Source: Gammaproteobacteria bacterium (lineage in GTDB: Bacteria; Pseudomonadota; Gammaproteobacteria; Steroidobacterales; Rariloculaceae). Taken from it: a stretch of DNA of 17,263 bases. Numbering within the stretch: position 1 is the stretch's first letter; each line of letters begins with the position of its first letter. The stretch covers positions 1 to 17,263 of the forward strand of contig SMWC01000075.1 in assembly GCA_004357505.1 (NCBI GenBank). The letters run 5' to 3'. The notes beneath the pieces are model-generated. The model ran no database searches. It saw nothing but the letters and a program-made list of their open reading frames with translations, and was not told the DNA's origin. Positions 1 to 7,695 of this stretch are shown here, piece by piece. Both the position numbers and the translations under genes were made by a program.

Positions 1-1320
1 GACGAGATTAGCCGGGATCACGAGGGCTGGTTGCTGGCGCAGCTCGGCCCAGATGCAAGTACGGCTCGAGACTCTTTTCCGGGCTCCGCTACGATCCTGA
101 GTGAGTTCCAACGCCTGCAACGCGTTCGCAACGAAGCCCGCCGTAGCGACGACGCTGAGCGCGGCGAGAACGCTGCGCAAGCCTACCGCACGTACATACG
201 CTCGCAGTATCAGATCCAGGCGACTCGTCGGTATGAACTCGCAGCCGCAACCGATGTGCCATTCAGGGAGAGGCTGGTACATTTCTGGACCAACCACTTC
301 GCGGTATCCGCCGATAAACAGGCCGTCACCCCGTTGGTGGGCACGCTCGAGGACGAGGCGATCCGGCCCCACGTCACGGGCCGCTTCTTCGATATGCTGC
401 TCGCGGTCGAGCAGCATCCGGCGATGCTTCTCTACCTCGACAATCAGGCATCGATGGGGCCCAACTCCCGCGCGGCGCGGGCCGGCGCGCAACGAGGCAG
501 GGATCTTGGACTCAATGAAAACCTGGCCCGCGAGATCCTGGAGCTACACACCTTGGGCGTCGACGGTGGTTATGATCAGAAGGACGTGACGACGTTCGCC
601 AAAGTGCTTACGGGGTGGTCCGTAGGTGGCGGCCAGAACCGGGATGCGGAGTCGATCGCCGGAGCGTTCTTCTTCCGGGCCAGTACCCATGAACCAGGCG
701 CCAAGACCATGCTTGGCAATCGTTACGAAGAGGACGGCATTGGTGAAGGCGAGGCCGTACTGACGGATCTCGCCATGCATCCAGCCACGGCGCATTTCCT
801 CGCAGAGAAACTGGTGCGGCACTTCGTAGCCGATGAGCCGCCGGGCGAGTTGGTGAGTGAGCTCGCGCGGGCCTACCTGGATCACGATGGCGAGCTCAAC
901 GCCGTTTACGAGACACTCGTCAGCGCGCGAGCCGCCTGGGTCGAGCCGTTGGCGAAGTACAAGACGCCCCAGGATTTTCTCATCTCGACCTATCGGGCAT
1001 TCAACCAGCGGCCCGATAACCCGGAGCGAATGATCGCGTTCCTGGAACTCCTCGGGCAACGGCCCTACACGCCGGGCTCTCCCGCCGGTTGGCCCGATAC
1101 CATGGCCCATTGGGACGGGGGCGACGCGTTGATCAAACGCATCGAGTGGGCGGCCGCCGTCGGCCGGCAGATCAGCGATCGTGTCAGACCCGTCGAACTG
1201 GGAGAAGCGATCCTCGGCCCGGTGCTCGGCGATCACACACGAACCGTTGTTTCTAGAGCCGAGAGTTCGGCTCAGGGCCTGACGTTGCTACTGGCCAGCC
1301 CCGAGTTTCAGAGGAGATAG
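1..1320 (+). CDS. DUF1800 family protein, 5' end cut by window edge
   Basis: The frame is open from base 1 to a TAG at 1318-1320, giving 439 residues without the true N-terminus. A TTG at 31 is inside the gene and is not a likely start. Typical DUF1800 motifs are present in order: FWTNHFAVS, a QHPAMLLYLDNQ stretch, NENLAREILELHTLGV with GGYDQKDVTTFAKVLTGW, the THEPGAKTMLG region, an FLAEKLVRHF helix and the C-terminal GWPDTMAHWD motif. The biochemical role of the family is not established. It is commonly paired with DUF1501 genes and is usually thought to be exported; the signal peptide here would lie outside the window. The stop codon overlaps or abuts the start of the DUF1501 gene, so the two are probably cotranslated. 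Family assignment is firm; function is unknown. Confidence 0.93.
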   Translation, partial: DEISRDHEGWLLAQLGPDASTARDSFPGSATILSEFQRLQRVRNEARRSDDAERGENAAQAYRTYIRSQYQIQATRRYELAAATDVPFRERLVHFWTNHFAVSADKQAVTPLVGTLEDEAIRPHVTGRFFDMLLAVEQHPAMLLYLDNQASMGPNSRAARAGAQRGRDLGLNENLAREILELHTLGVDGGYDQKDVTTFAKVLTGWSVGGGQNRDAESIAGAFFFRASTHEPGAKTMLGNRYEEDGIGEGEAVLTDLAMHPATAHFLAEKLVRHFVADEPPGELVSELARAYLDHDGELNAVYETLVSARAAWVEPLAKYKTPQDFLISTYRAFNQRPDNPERMIAFLELLGQRPYTPGSPAGWPDTMAHWDGGDALIKRIEWAAAVGRQISDRVRPVELGEAILGPVLGDHTRTVVSRAESSAQGLTLLLASPEFQRR

Positions 1321-1322
1321 TG

Positions 1323-2513
1323 ATGCTCGATCGAAGGCAGTTTGTTGCCGGTTCCACCCAACTCGCGATGCTCGCCGGCTTCCCCGGGCTGACCCTCGCC
1401 CAGGAGGCAGCGGACGCTCGCTTCGTGCTGGTCATACTCCGCGGCGGCCTCGATGGGCTCGCTGCGGTGGTCCCCTATGGTGAATCACGCTATCGCGGCG
1501 TTAGAGGTAGCCTGGCGGTGGACTCTCCCGGTCAGACGAACGGACTGTTGAAGTTGGACGGCCTATTCGGCCTGCATCCGTCGCTCAGCAAAATGCACGA
1601 GTTCTATCAGGCGGGTGATCTCGCCGTGATTCATGCTGTTGCCACGCCGTATCGAGAGCGATCTCACTTTGACGGCCAGAACGTGTTGGAGAACGGCTCC
1701 GACACGCCCTTCGGTTTGCGGGATGGCTGGCTCAATCGAGCGGTCGGGTCGGGCGCAGGGACCTACGGCGCAATCGCTCTGAGTCAGAATATTCCGTTGG
1801 TGTTGCGTGGCGATACGTCTGTCACGAGCTGGGCGCCATCGCGCCTGGCTGAAGCGGATGACGACACGCTCGCCCGTATCGGGGAGCTTTACGCGCACGA
1901 CCCACACCTGGCCGGTCGGCTCCAAGAGGCGCTGGAGGCGCGTGCGATCGCCGGGGAGATGGGGGGTCGCCGCAACGCACGGGGTGGCGGTGCTCAAGGT
2001 CAGCTCGGGCCGGTGATTCGGGCGGCGGGCCGCTTCTTGTCAGCGCCGGACGGTCCGAGAATAGCGGTACTCGACACGGGCGGCTGGGACACCCATGCGA
2101 ACCAAGGCGCTGGCCAGGGCATTCTCGCGAATCGTCTCGGCGGTCTGGACGCGGGTCTAGCAGCGCTCAAACAGGAACTTGGAGTCTACTGGCAAAACAC
2201 GGTCGTCGTGGTCGCTACCGAGTTTGGCCGGACCGTGGCGGTCAACGGCACGCGCGGGACGGATCATGGTACGGGTGGCTGCGCCTTTATCGCCGGCGGC
2301 GCAGTACGCGGTGGCCGGGTGATCGCGGACTGGCCGGGACTGGCGGATCGGGATCTGTACGAAGGCAGGGATCTGAAGCCGACGACCGACCTGCGCGCCG
2401 TCTTCAAGGGGATCCTAATCGAGCACCTGGGCGCCGAGATCGCACAGTTGAACCGTGACGTGTTCCCCGATAGTGCGCACATCGCGCCACTCGAGGGCCT
2501 GATCGACGTCTGA
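1323..2513 (+). CDS. DUF1501 family protein, Tat-exported
   Basis: A 396-residue protein starting at ATG 1323, with GAGGAG at 1311-1316 six bases upstream. A GTG at 1320, overlapping the upstream stop, is an alternative. The N-terminus reads DRRQFVAG followed by a hydrophobic stretch and an AQEA cleavage-like site, which is a twin-arginine signal peptide, so a folded periplasmic protein is expected. DUF1501 landmarks are visible: the RGGLDGL segment near the mature N-terminus, GGWDTH around residue 255, TEFGRT and GTDHG in the C-terminal half. The family is distantly related to the alkaline phosphatase/sulfatase fold, but no enzymatic reaction is established. It forms a coupled pair with the DUF1800 gene, which suggests a joint envelope role. 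That role is inferred from gene pairing only. Confidence 0.93.
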   Translation: MLDRRQFVAGSTQLAMLAGFPGLTLAQEAADARFVLVILRGGLDGLAAVVPYGESRYRGVRGSLAVDSPGQTNGLLKLDGLFGLHPSLSKMHEFYQAGDLAVIHAVATPYRERSHFDGQNVLENGSDTPFGLRDGWLNRAVGSGAGTYGAIALSQNIPLVLRGDTSVTSWAPSRLAEADDDTLARIGELYAHDPHLAGRLQEALEARAIAGEMGGRRNARGGGAQGQLGPVIRAAGRFLSAPDGPRIAVLDTGGWDTHANQGAGQGILANRLGGLDAGLAALKQELGVYWQNTVVVVATEFGRTVAVNGTRGTDHGTGGCAFIAGGAVRGGRVIADWPGLADRDLYEGRDLKPTTDLRAVFKGILIEHLGAEIAQLNRDVFPDSAHIAPLEGLIDV

Positions 2514-2561
2514 TCTCTGCCCGCAGCGGTCACAGTGCAGCGTATCGATCATGCGTGTACC

Positions 2562-3035
2562 TCAGGCCGCAAGCTCGATTCGTTCCAGGGCGAGCAGTTG
2601 CCGTTTGATGCGCAAGCCGCTCGAGTAGCCACCGATCGATCCGTTTGCAGCGATGACGCGGTGGCAGGGAATGATGATCGGTAGCGGATTGGCGCCGTTC
2701 GCCTGACCCACTGCCCGGGCCGCACCAGAGTTGCCGATGCGCCTGGCGAGGTCGCCGTAGCCACAGACCGTGCCGTACGGGATGTCGGCCAACGCCCGCC
2801 ATACACGCTGCTGGAATGGCGTGCCGCTCGGATCAAGCACCAGGTCAAAGCTCGTACGCGTACCGGCAAAATACTCGCGTAGCTGGTCGCAGACCGGACG
2901 GCACCGCTGCGCTGCCCGTCCGCCGGCGGCAGTGGTTACACCGAAACTCACTCTCGTCACGCGACCACGATCATCGACGGCCACCGACACCGTTCCCAAC
3001 GCAGTCTCAAACCGATCCCAGTATCCTTGGTTCAT
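2562..3035 (-). CDS. ogt: methylated-DNA--[protein]-cysteine S-methyltransferase
   Basis: A 157-residue protein that repairs O6-alkylguanine and O4-alkylthymine in DNA by irreversible transfer of the alkyl group to its own cysteine. The active-site motif PCHRV is present, with the acceptor Cys at about residue 124. Upstream of it are the winged-helix segment IPYGTVCGYGDLARRIG and the ARAVGQANGANP stretch that holds the arginine finger and substrate-binding Asn. Length and a short N-terminal domain without an Ada DNA-binding region fit the Ogt type. The start ATG has GGAAG about nine bases upstream. The gene is transcribed away from the rhomboid gene, and the two share the 86-bp intergenic stretch 3036-3121, in which I saw no clear promoter. 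Could also be named by the MGMT family; function is secure. Confidence 0.95.
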   Translation of the reverse strand: MNQGYWDRFETALGTVSVAVDDRGRVTRVSFGVTTAAGGRAAQRCRPVCDQLREYFAGTRTSFDLVLDPSGTPFQQRVWRALADIPYGTVCGYGDLARRIGNSGAARAVGQANGANPLPIIIPCHRVIAANGSIGGYSSGLRIKRQLLALERIELAA

Positions 3036-3121
3036 GATCGCAGACTTCCGTCGAGTTTCAGCTCGCCCCCGGGTTCTTCACAATAGCGCCTCCGCTGGTC
3101 AAGCTTCAGAGCAAGCGACTG

Positions 3122-4039
3122 ATGGGACAAGACACTAACATCTCTGCCTGGGTTGTCGTCTATGAGACATCCGATCAGCGCCGCTCGGCTGAGGCGACCC
3201 TGGTACTCAGCGCGCTGGAAATCGAGCATGCGCTTACGCGCTCGAATGACAATTGGCGGTTGCGCGTTCCCGCAAGCCTAGCGGTTGCGGCTGCAGCTGA
3301 ACTGGCCGCCTACGACAACGAGCGCTTAGCGCCGCCAATCGGGCCCCGGCCCATCGATGAGTTGTCCACGGGTTGGAGCGGCGTGATCGCGTACGGCGTA
3401 TTGCTCTTGCTCGTCGCGACTCTGGCGCGGCAGGGCGCGCTGGACTTAGACTGGTTCGGCTCGGGCCGGCTTGATGCGGGACGGGTTGTCGCCGGCGAGT
3501 GGTGGCGAGCCGTGACCGCGCTGACACTGCACACGGATCTCAGCCATCTGGCCTCCAACATCATTTTCGGCAGCTTCTTCGGTCTTTATGTCGGTCGCTA
3601 TCTCGGCGCGGGTTTCGGTTGGGCTGCGATTCTGCTTGGCGGTACGGCCGGTAATGTCGTCAATGCCTGGATCCAACCGGCAAGCCACCTCGCGATCGGC
3701 GCATCCACCTCGGTATTTGCCGCTCTAGGGCTGTTATCGGCCTTCACCTGGAGACGAGGCTACTGGCACAATACGCCTTGGAAGGTGCGCATCGCACCGG
3801 TGACGGCGGCTATCTGCCTGCTGGCGTTCACGGGCACCGGCGCCGGAACCGGCAGCGACAATGTCGACGTCATGGCCCATCTGACGGGATTTCTGGCAGG
3901 CTTTGGGCTCGGTATCTGGCTTGCGCTGAGCCGATTGCCACGGGGGAAAAAGCCCCAGCAAATTGTCGCGATCCTGGCCGCGGGGTTGATCGCCGGGGCC
4001 TGGGTGTCGGCATTCAGCGTGGCGGCGACCTTTCGTTAG
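3122..4039 (+). CDS. rhomboid family intramembrane serine protease
   Basis: A 305-residue integral membrane protein. Residues 1-75 are soluble and resemble the small ferredoxin-like domain (DUF2007 type) found before some bacterial rhomboids; this is inferred from pattern only. The membrane part begins near residue 86. Rhomboid landmarks are: WWR at about 127-129, HLASN (H142, N146) in the second core helix, GAST with the nucleophile Ser195, and AHLTG with His253 in the last core helix, giving the Ser-His dyad. The usual GxSG motif has Thr in its last position (GAST). Such proteases cut transmembrane substrates inside the inner membrane; the substrate here is unknown. The Shine-Dalgarno in front of ATG 3122 is weak. 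The gene runs toward the ATPase gene on the other strand, with only 11 bases between their stop codons. Confidence 0.92.
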   Translation: MGQDTNISAWVVVYETSDQRRSAEATLVLSALEIEHALTRSNDNWRLRVPASLAVAAAAELAAYDNERLAPPIGPRPIDELSTGWSGVIAYGVLLLLVATLARQGALDLDWFGSGRLDAGRVVAGEWWRAVTALTLHTDLSHLASNIIFGSFFGLYVGRYLGAGFGWAAILLGGTAGNVVNAWIQPASHLAIGASTSVFAALGLLSAFTWRRGYWHNTPWKVRIAPVTAAICLLAFTGTGAGTGSDNVDVMAHLTGFLAGFGLGIWLALSRLPRGKKPQQIVAILAAGLIAGAWVSAFSVAATFR

Positions 4040-4050
4040 CTCGCTTGCTG

Positions 4051-4887
4051 TCAGTCCAGCACGCTGGTCACGAGTTGCAGAAATTCTTCTTCGTTGTTGA
4101 CGCTCTCTGCGCTGCGGGCATCTAGTGTGTAGCCGTGCGCGTCGGCGTACGCTTCGTAGGCCGGCCGCCGATGCGCCAGCAGTCGCGGAAAAAGCCAGCG
4201 GGCGAACTCGTCCGGCACGATCTCAGCGGGACCGGCCTGGCCGGTCTCGGCGATGTAATTTTCAAGCCGCTGCTCGAGGAAATCCTCGTGGTAGTACATC
4301 GGTTTTGGGTCGTCGATGGCTCGCTGAATCATGGTTTGTTCCATCGCTTCATCGGGCTGCAGATACAAAATCACGGTGTGCTTGGCCAGGATACTTGTGG
4401 TGTCTGCGTCGTCGAGTTCACAGATGCTGCCCCCCGCGTCGTTGATAAAGTGTTTATAGCCGTAGATCTGTTGTGCCTTTCCAATGAACTGCGCCACGTC
4501 TTGCATCGCACCGATTTCAGCCTCGCGATGAAGCTTTTGCCGAATTCGAAACTCCTCGACGGAGAGGCCACCTAGATCTGCACGCCCAATTTTGCCGAGA
4601 AAAGTCGCGATCGGCGCTAAGTTGTGTACGGTAATGTTGCTCGCGATGTAGATTGAGTCACTACGCAGTAGATCCTTGAGAAAACCGACCTGCATCGCTT
4701 GCCGTTTGATGTTGTCCAAGATCGGTTCGGCCAGATATTTGGTGCCGATGCGATAGTCGCCGGAGTAATGGAACCACTTCGACTTCGGCAGTTTGTTCGC
4801 GAGGGTGGTTTTGCCGACGCCCGACATGCCCAGCAGGGTAATGGCCTTATTGGGCCAAGCCAGAAATTCCTTTGCGCTCATTCTCAT
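4051..4887 (-). CDS. conserved P-loop ATPase of unknown function
   Basis: A protein of 278 residues from ATG 4887, which has GAGGTGG about eight bases upstream. GTG 4899 (282 residues) and ATG 4881 are alternative starts in the same frame. A Walker A motif GMSGVGKTT lies near the N-terminus (about residues 20-28), followed closely by the segment WFHYSGDYRIGTKYL. The overall plan resembles small nucleoside or shikimate kinase-like P-loop proteins, but I see no diagnostic substrate motif. Similar proteins called simply ATPase occur in many proteobacteria, from memory of the family. No membrane segment or signal peptide is visible, so it should be cytosolic. It lies 107 bases downstream of the CDF transporter gene on the same strand. 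A TATAAT and repeated ATACGG motifs in the gap suggest its own promoter. Confidence 0.82.
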   Translation of the reverse strand: MRMSAKEFLAWPNKAITLLGMSGVGKTTLANKLPKSKWFHYSGDYRIGTKYLAEPILDNIKRQAMQVGFLKDLLRSDSIYIASNITVHNLAPIATFLGKIGRADLGGLSVEEFRIRQKLHREAEIGAMQDVAQFIGKAQQIYGYKHFINDAGGSICELDDADTTSILAKHTVILYLQPDEAMEQTMIQRAIDDPKPMYYHEDFLEQRLENYIAETGQAGPAEIVPDEFARWLFPRLLAHRRPAYEAYADAHGYTLDARSAESVNNEEEFLQLVTSVLD

Positions 4888-4916
4888 TGCGTGATCCACC
4901 TCGCGAGGCAGGCGTG

Positions 4917-4922
4917 ATTATA
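4917..4922 (-). promoter_or_regulatory. consensus -10 upstream of the P-loop ATPase gene
   Basis: On the minus strand the hexamer TATAAT is perfect and ends 29 bases before ATG 4887. The expected -35 position at 4940-4945 reads GCTACT, a poor match, so the promoter may need an activator or be weak. Confidence 0.35.
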
Positions 4923-4983
4923 CGGTGAGCGTCGTCGAGAGTAGCGTGTGAGCAACCGTATAGCAGAGAAACGTTTTCCGTAT
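4919..4983. repeat. inverted and direct ATACGG repeats in the CDF-ATPase gap
   Basis: TATACGGT at 4919-4926 and ACCGTATA at 4955-4962 form a perfect 8-bp inverted repeat with 28 bases between. A further CCGTAT at 4978-4983 is 22 bp from the CCGTAT at 4956-4961, two helical turns. The first copy overlaps the TATAAT of the ATPase gene. They could be operator sites; no regulator is known. Confidence 0.4.
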
Positions 4984-4994
4984 TCTAAGCGCGC

Positions 4995-5909
4995 TCAGTC
5001 CGTAATATCCGGCTCGATGAAGCACCAGCGAACCGAAGGCACGTGCTGCTTGATTCTGACCTCCAGCGCGTTGATGCGCGCGACCAACTCGTTCACGGTC
5101 AAGTCGGGGTCGAAAAGGATCTTGGCGGCTAGCATCACATCGGCGCCAAACTGCAGTGTGATGCAGTTCAGTAGCTTAACAGTCGCCGCATCGGTGGCGA
5201 TGATCTCATCGATTAGGGTGACGAGTTCCGGTTCGGCAGACCGCCCGACCAGCAACGAGCGTATTCTTCGGGCGATAAAAACAGAAACCGTCACGAGTAC
5301 GATGCCGATGGCGATCGAGCCGACCGCGTCGAAGGCCGGCTCTCCTGTGGTGGCCGACAGACCGAGGAAGACGAACGCTAGAAGCAGGCCGATGATGGCT
5401 GCGACGTCCTCCCCGAGAACCACGACCAGCTCGGCATTGCGGGTATGGACAAGCCAATACTTCAAGGACTTAGCGCCACGGATCTTTCCGATCTCCCGCA
5501 GGCAGCCGAGCAGACTCAATGTCTCGAGCACGATGGCGACGGCCAATACCGACAGTCCTACCCACGCCGCGTTCAGCGGCTCCGGATGCTGCAGTTTGTG
5601 CACGCCTTCATAAACTGAGAACAGTCCGCCGACGCTGAACAACAATAGCGCGACGACGAACGCCCAGAAATAGGTGAGCTTGCCGTACCCTAAGGGGTGC
5701 TCACGATCGGCAGGCTTCCGTGCCTGGCGCATGCCGAGGTAGAGCAAAACTTGATTACCGCTGTCGGCGTAGGAATGAATCGCTTCGGCAAGCAGGCTAC
5801 CCGAGCCCGTCAGGAGAGCCGCCCAGGTTTTGGCCAACGCGATAGCGAAATTCGCGACAAAAGCGTAAAGGATCGCCGCCGCAGCTGAGCCCTGATCAGT
5901 CGTAGCCAC
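4995..5909 (-). CDS. cation diffusion facilitator (CDF) family transporter
   Basis: A 304-residue inner-membrane transporter, probably exporting Zn2+ or another divalent metal in exchange for protons. Six hydrophobic helices are visible, followed by a soluble C-terminal domain of about 95 residues. The metal site in helix 2 is seen as AIHSYAD (His and Asp of the HxxxD motif), and helix 5 carries GEDVAA in place of the second HxxxD; this variation is typical of the ZnT9-like branch. GYGKLTYFWAF is the conserved loop/helix 3 start. The frame stays open upstream to a TTG at 6080, but that extension is low-complexity and unlike the family. GTG 5909, with GGAAG about five bases upstream, starts just before the first helix and fits the family length. 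Metal specificity cannot be read from the sequence. Confidence 0.9.
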   Translation of the reverse strand: MATTDQGSAAAAILYAFVANFAIALAKTWAALLTGSGSLLAEAIHSYADSGNQVLLYLGMRQARKPADREHPLGYGKLTYFWAFVVALLLFSVGGLFSVYEGVHKLQHPEPLNAAWVGLSVLAVAIVLETLSLLGCLREIGKIRGAKSLKYWLVHTRNAELVVVLGEDVAAIIGLLLAFVFLGLSATTGEPAFDAVGSIAIGIVLVTVSVFIARRIRSLLVGRSAEPELVTLIDEIIATDAATVKLLNCITLQFGADVMLAAKILFDPDLTVNELVARINALEVRIKQHVPSVRWCFIEPDITD

Positions 5910-6148
5910 CGAGCTTCCAGATCCACGCGGCGAACGCGCGATCTGCGCCGCTGATTTCGATGCCGGCGGCGTGACCGGCTCGCGCCAAGAGATGCGTGTC
6001 GAATGCCATAGACAGGGGTTTCTGTATGCAAGCGGCACCAATGTGCCGACCTTTGACGCCGCGCGCAAGTGCAAGCCCAAGCGGCTAGAAAGCGAACCTT
6101 AAGCAGCCGTCGGCGAGGATCATGAACATCGGAGCGAGTTGCTTCGAG

Positions 6149-6154
6149 TACAAT
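6149..6154 (+). promoter_or_regulatory. possible -10 of the ddl promoter
   Basis: TACAAT (5 of 6 to consensus) lies 30 bases before the GTG of ddl. No good -35 is seen at 16-18 bases. Weak candidate. Confidence 0.25.
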
Positions 6155-6183
6155 CTTTCGCCATTCAGCCAACGGAGGGGCTT

Positions 6184-7176
6184 GTGAGGATTGCCGTGCT
6201 ATTCGGCGGAACCAGCACCGAGCACGATGTCTCCGTCGCCAGCGGCTCACAGGTCATTGGCGTGCTGCGGAGGGCGGGCCATGAGGTCATCGCAGTGGAA
6301 GCGAGCCGGGGCGTGTTGTTGCCCGAAGACGAGCATCAGGTACTGAGTGAGCACATCGACGACCAGCCGCCGGCAGAGCCGCAAGCGTTCGAGTCCAAAC
6401 TGCCTGCGATTGTCGCTAATGCGAGTCTCAAAAAATTGGATTTGATCTTTCTCGCGATGCACGGTGGTATTGGTGAGGACGGCACTATCCAGGGGCTTTT
6501 AGAGTTGGCCGGCATACCCTATACCGGCAGCGATGCGTTGGGCAGCGCGCTCGCCATGGACAAGGATGTCGCCAAGCGTTTGTTTCTCGCCGCCGGTGTG
6601 CCGACACCGGCCTGGCTCATGGCGCCGGCGACGCTCGAGAAAATTGAGCAGCAACTCGGCTTCCCGGTTATCGTCAAACCGAACGGCCAGGGTTCGACGT
6701 TGGGGCTCAGTCTCGTCACGGAACCGGCGATGCTCGTCGACGCGATCGATCTCGCTGCCGGCTACGGCGGGCAAGTGATGTTGGAACAATACATCCCCGG
6801 TCGTGAACTGACGGTCGGTATTCTCGATGATGCCGCATTGGCGGTCGGTGAGATCATTCCAGCGACGGGCAAGATCTTCGACTACACGGCCAAGTATCAG
6901 ACCGATGCCGCGCAGGAAATCTTTCCGGCCGATCTCAACAAGACCGACACCGAGCGTGTCCAAGAGTTTGCCCTGATCGTGCATCGTGCACTGAAGCTCG
7001 CCAGCTATAGTCGCGCGGATTTTCGCCTGGACCCCGATGGCGGCTTGTGGTGCCTGGAGGTCAATACGCTGCCTGGTCTGACGGCCGGCAGCTTGCTGCC
7101 GAAATCGGCGGCCGCGGTTGGCATCAGCTTCGCGGAACTCTGTGAGCGAATCTGTTCAGGCGGACTATCGCGCTAG
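6184..7176 (+). CDS. ddl: D-alanine--D-alanine ligase
   Basis: A 330-residue ATP-grasp enzyme that joins two D-alanines with ATP in the cytosol; the dipeptide then enters UDP-MurNAc-pentapeptide for peptidoglycan. The start is GTG 6184, with GGAGGGG at 6174-6180; a longer frame from 6139 lacks a better site. Motifs in order are FGGTSTEHDVS (first substrate-site Glu), HGGIGEDG, the KPNGQGSTLGLS glycine-rich loop, PGRELTVGIL, DYTAKY, RADFRLD and EVNTLPGLT. The Lys-Tyr of DYTAKY corresponds to the omega-loop Tyr of E. coli DdlB, favouring D-Ala-D-Ala rather than D-Ala-D-Lac as product. It stands alone here, away from a mur/fts cluster, which is more like ddlA placement. I leave the symbol as ddl. 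Confidence 0.96.
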   Translation: MRIAVLFGGTSTEHDVSVASGSQVIGVLRRAGHEVIAVEASRGVLLPEDEHQVLSEHIDDQPPAEPQAFESKLPAIVANASLKKLDLIFLAMHGGIGEDGTIQGLLELAGIPYTGSDALGSALAMDKDVAKRLFLAAGVPTPAWLMAPATLEKIEQQLGFPVIVKPNGQGSTLGLSLVTEPAMLVDAIDLAAGYGGQVMLEQYIPGRELTVGILDDAALAVGEIIPATGKIFDYTAKYQTDAAQEIFPADLNKTDTERVQEFALIVHRALKLASYSRADFRLDPDGGLWCLEVNTLPGLTAGSLLPKSAAAVGISFAELCERICSGGLSR

Positions 7177-7204
7177 AACTCCCGATGATGATGCGCTACG
7201 CGAT

Positions 7205-7591
7205 CTAGCTGCGAATACCGGCAAGCCCAACGCCAAGCGCTAGCCAGCCTAACATGAAGGCTATTCCTCCCAGCGGCGCGATCGATCCGACGCCGGACGG
7301 GGCGCCAAACGTCGTCGCGTAGATACTGCCGCAGAACAGGATCACTCCGGCCAGCAGCAACCAGGCGGATACCGCGATCAGCCTCGATTCGGGATATCGC
7401 TGCGCAACGACGGTCACCCCGAGCATCCCGAGGCCATGATAAAATTGATACGCGATCGCGGTCTCGTAAGCTTCCCACGCGGCCGCGGTCAGGGAATCCC
7501 GTAGGCCGTGAGTACCATAGGCGCCCAGCAGCGTCGCGAGCAACAGAATCAGAGCTGCTGCTCCGAGCAGAAAGCGCCGGGTGTTGTTCAT
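7205..7591 (-). CDS. DUF423 family small membrane protein
   Basis: A 128-residue, strongly hydrophobic protein with about four transmembrane helices. It shows the family features GAYGTHGL after the first helix, YQFYHGLG in the second, and FCGSIYA and IAPLGGIAFMLGW in the last two. DUF423 (YgdD-like) proteins are inner-membrane proteins of unknown function. The frame opens at 7630, but the tandem ATGs at 7594 and 7591 are better starts: AAGGA at 7599-7603 lies seven bases before 7591. The gene is on the same strand as, and 64 bases downstream of, the tRNA-Ile gene. No terminator is visible between them, so it may be cotranscribed with the tRNA. It converges with ddl, 28 bases away. Confidence 0.9.
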   Translation of the reverse strand: MNNTRRFLLGAAALILLLATLLGAYGTHGLRDSLTAAAWEAYETAIAYQFYHGLGMLGVTVVAQRYPESRLIAVSAWLLLAGVILFCGSIYATTFGAPSGVGSIAPLGGIAFMLGWLALGVGLAGIRS

Positions 7592-7695
7592 CATCCAGTC
7601 CTTGAACCTTGCCGCTCCTATTGCAACCATCCACTCAAGGCTGCCGGCTTAAGCCTGGTGGGCCCGGTAGGACTCGAACCTACGACCAAGGGATT

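Noticed and set aside
544..1236. Long minus-strand open frame of 230 codons inside the DUF1800 gene
   Set aside because: It is the antisense shadow of a clearly conserved gene; its translation has no recognisable motif.
5910..6080. N-terminal extension of the CDF transporter to a TTG at 6080
   Set aside because: The added 57 residues are not like CDF proteins, and the GTG at 5909 places the start just before helix 1.
7642..7655. GGCTTAAGCC palindrome after the tRNA as terminator
   Set aside because: It has no loop and no following T-tract on the minus strand.
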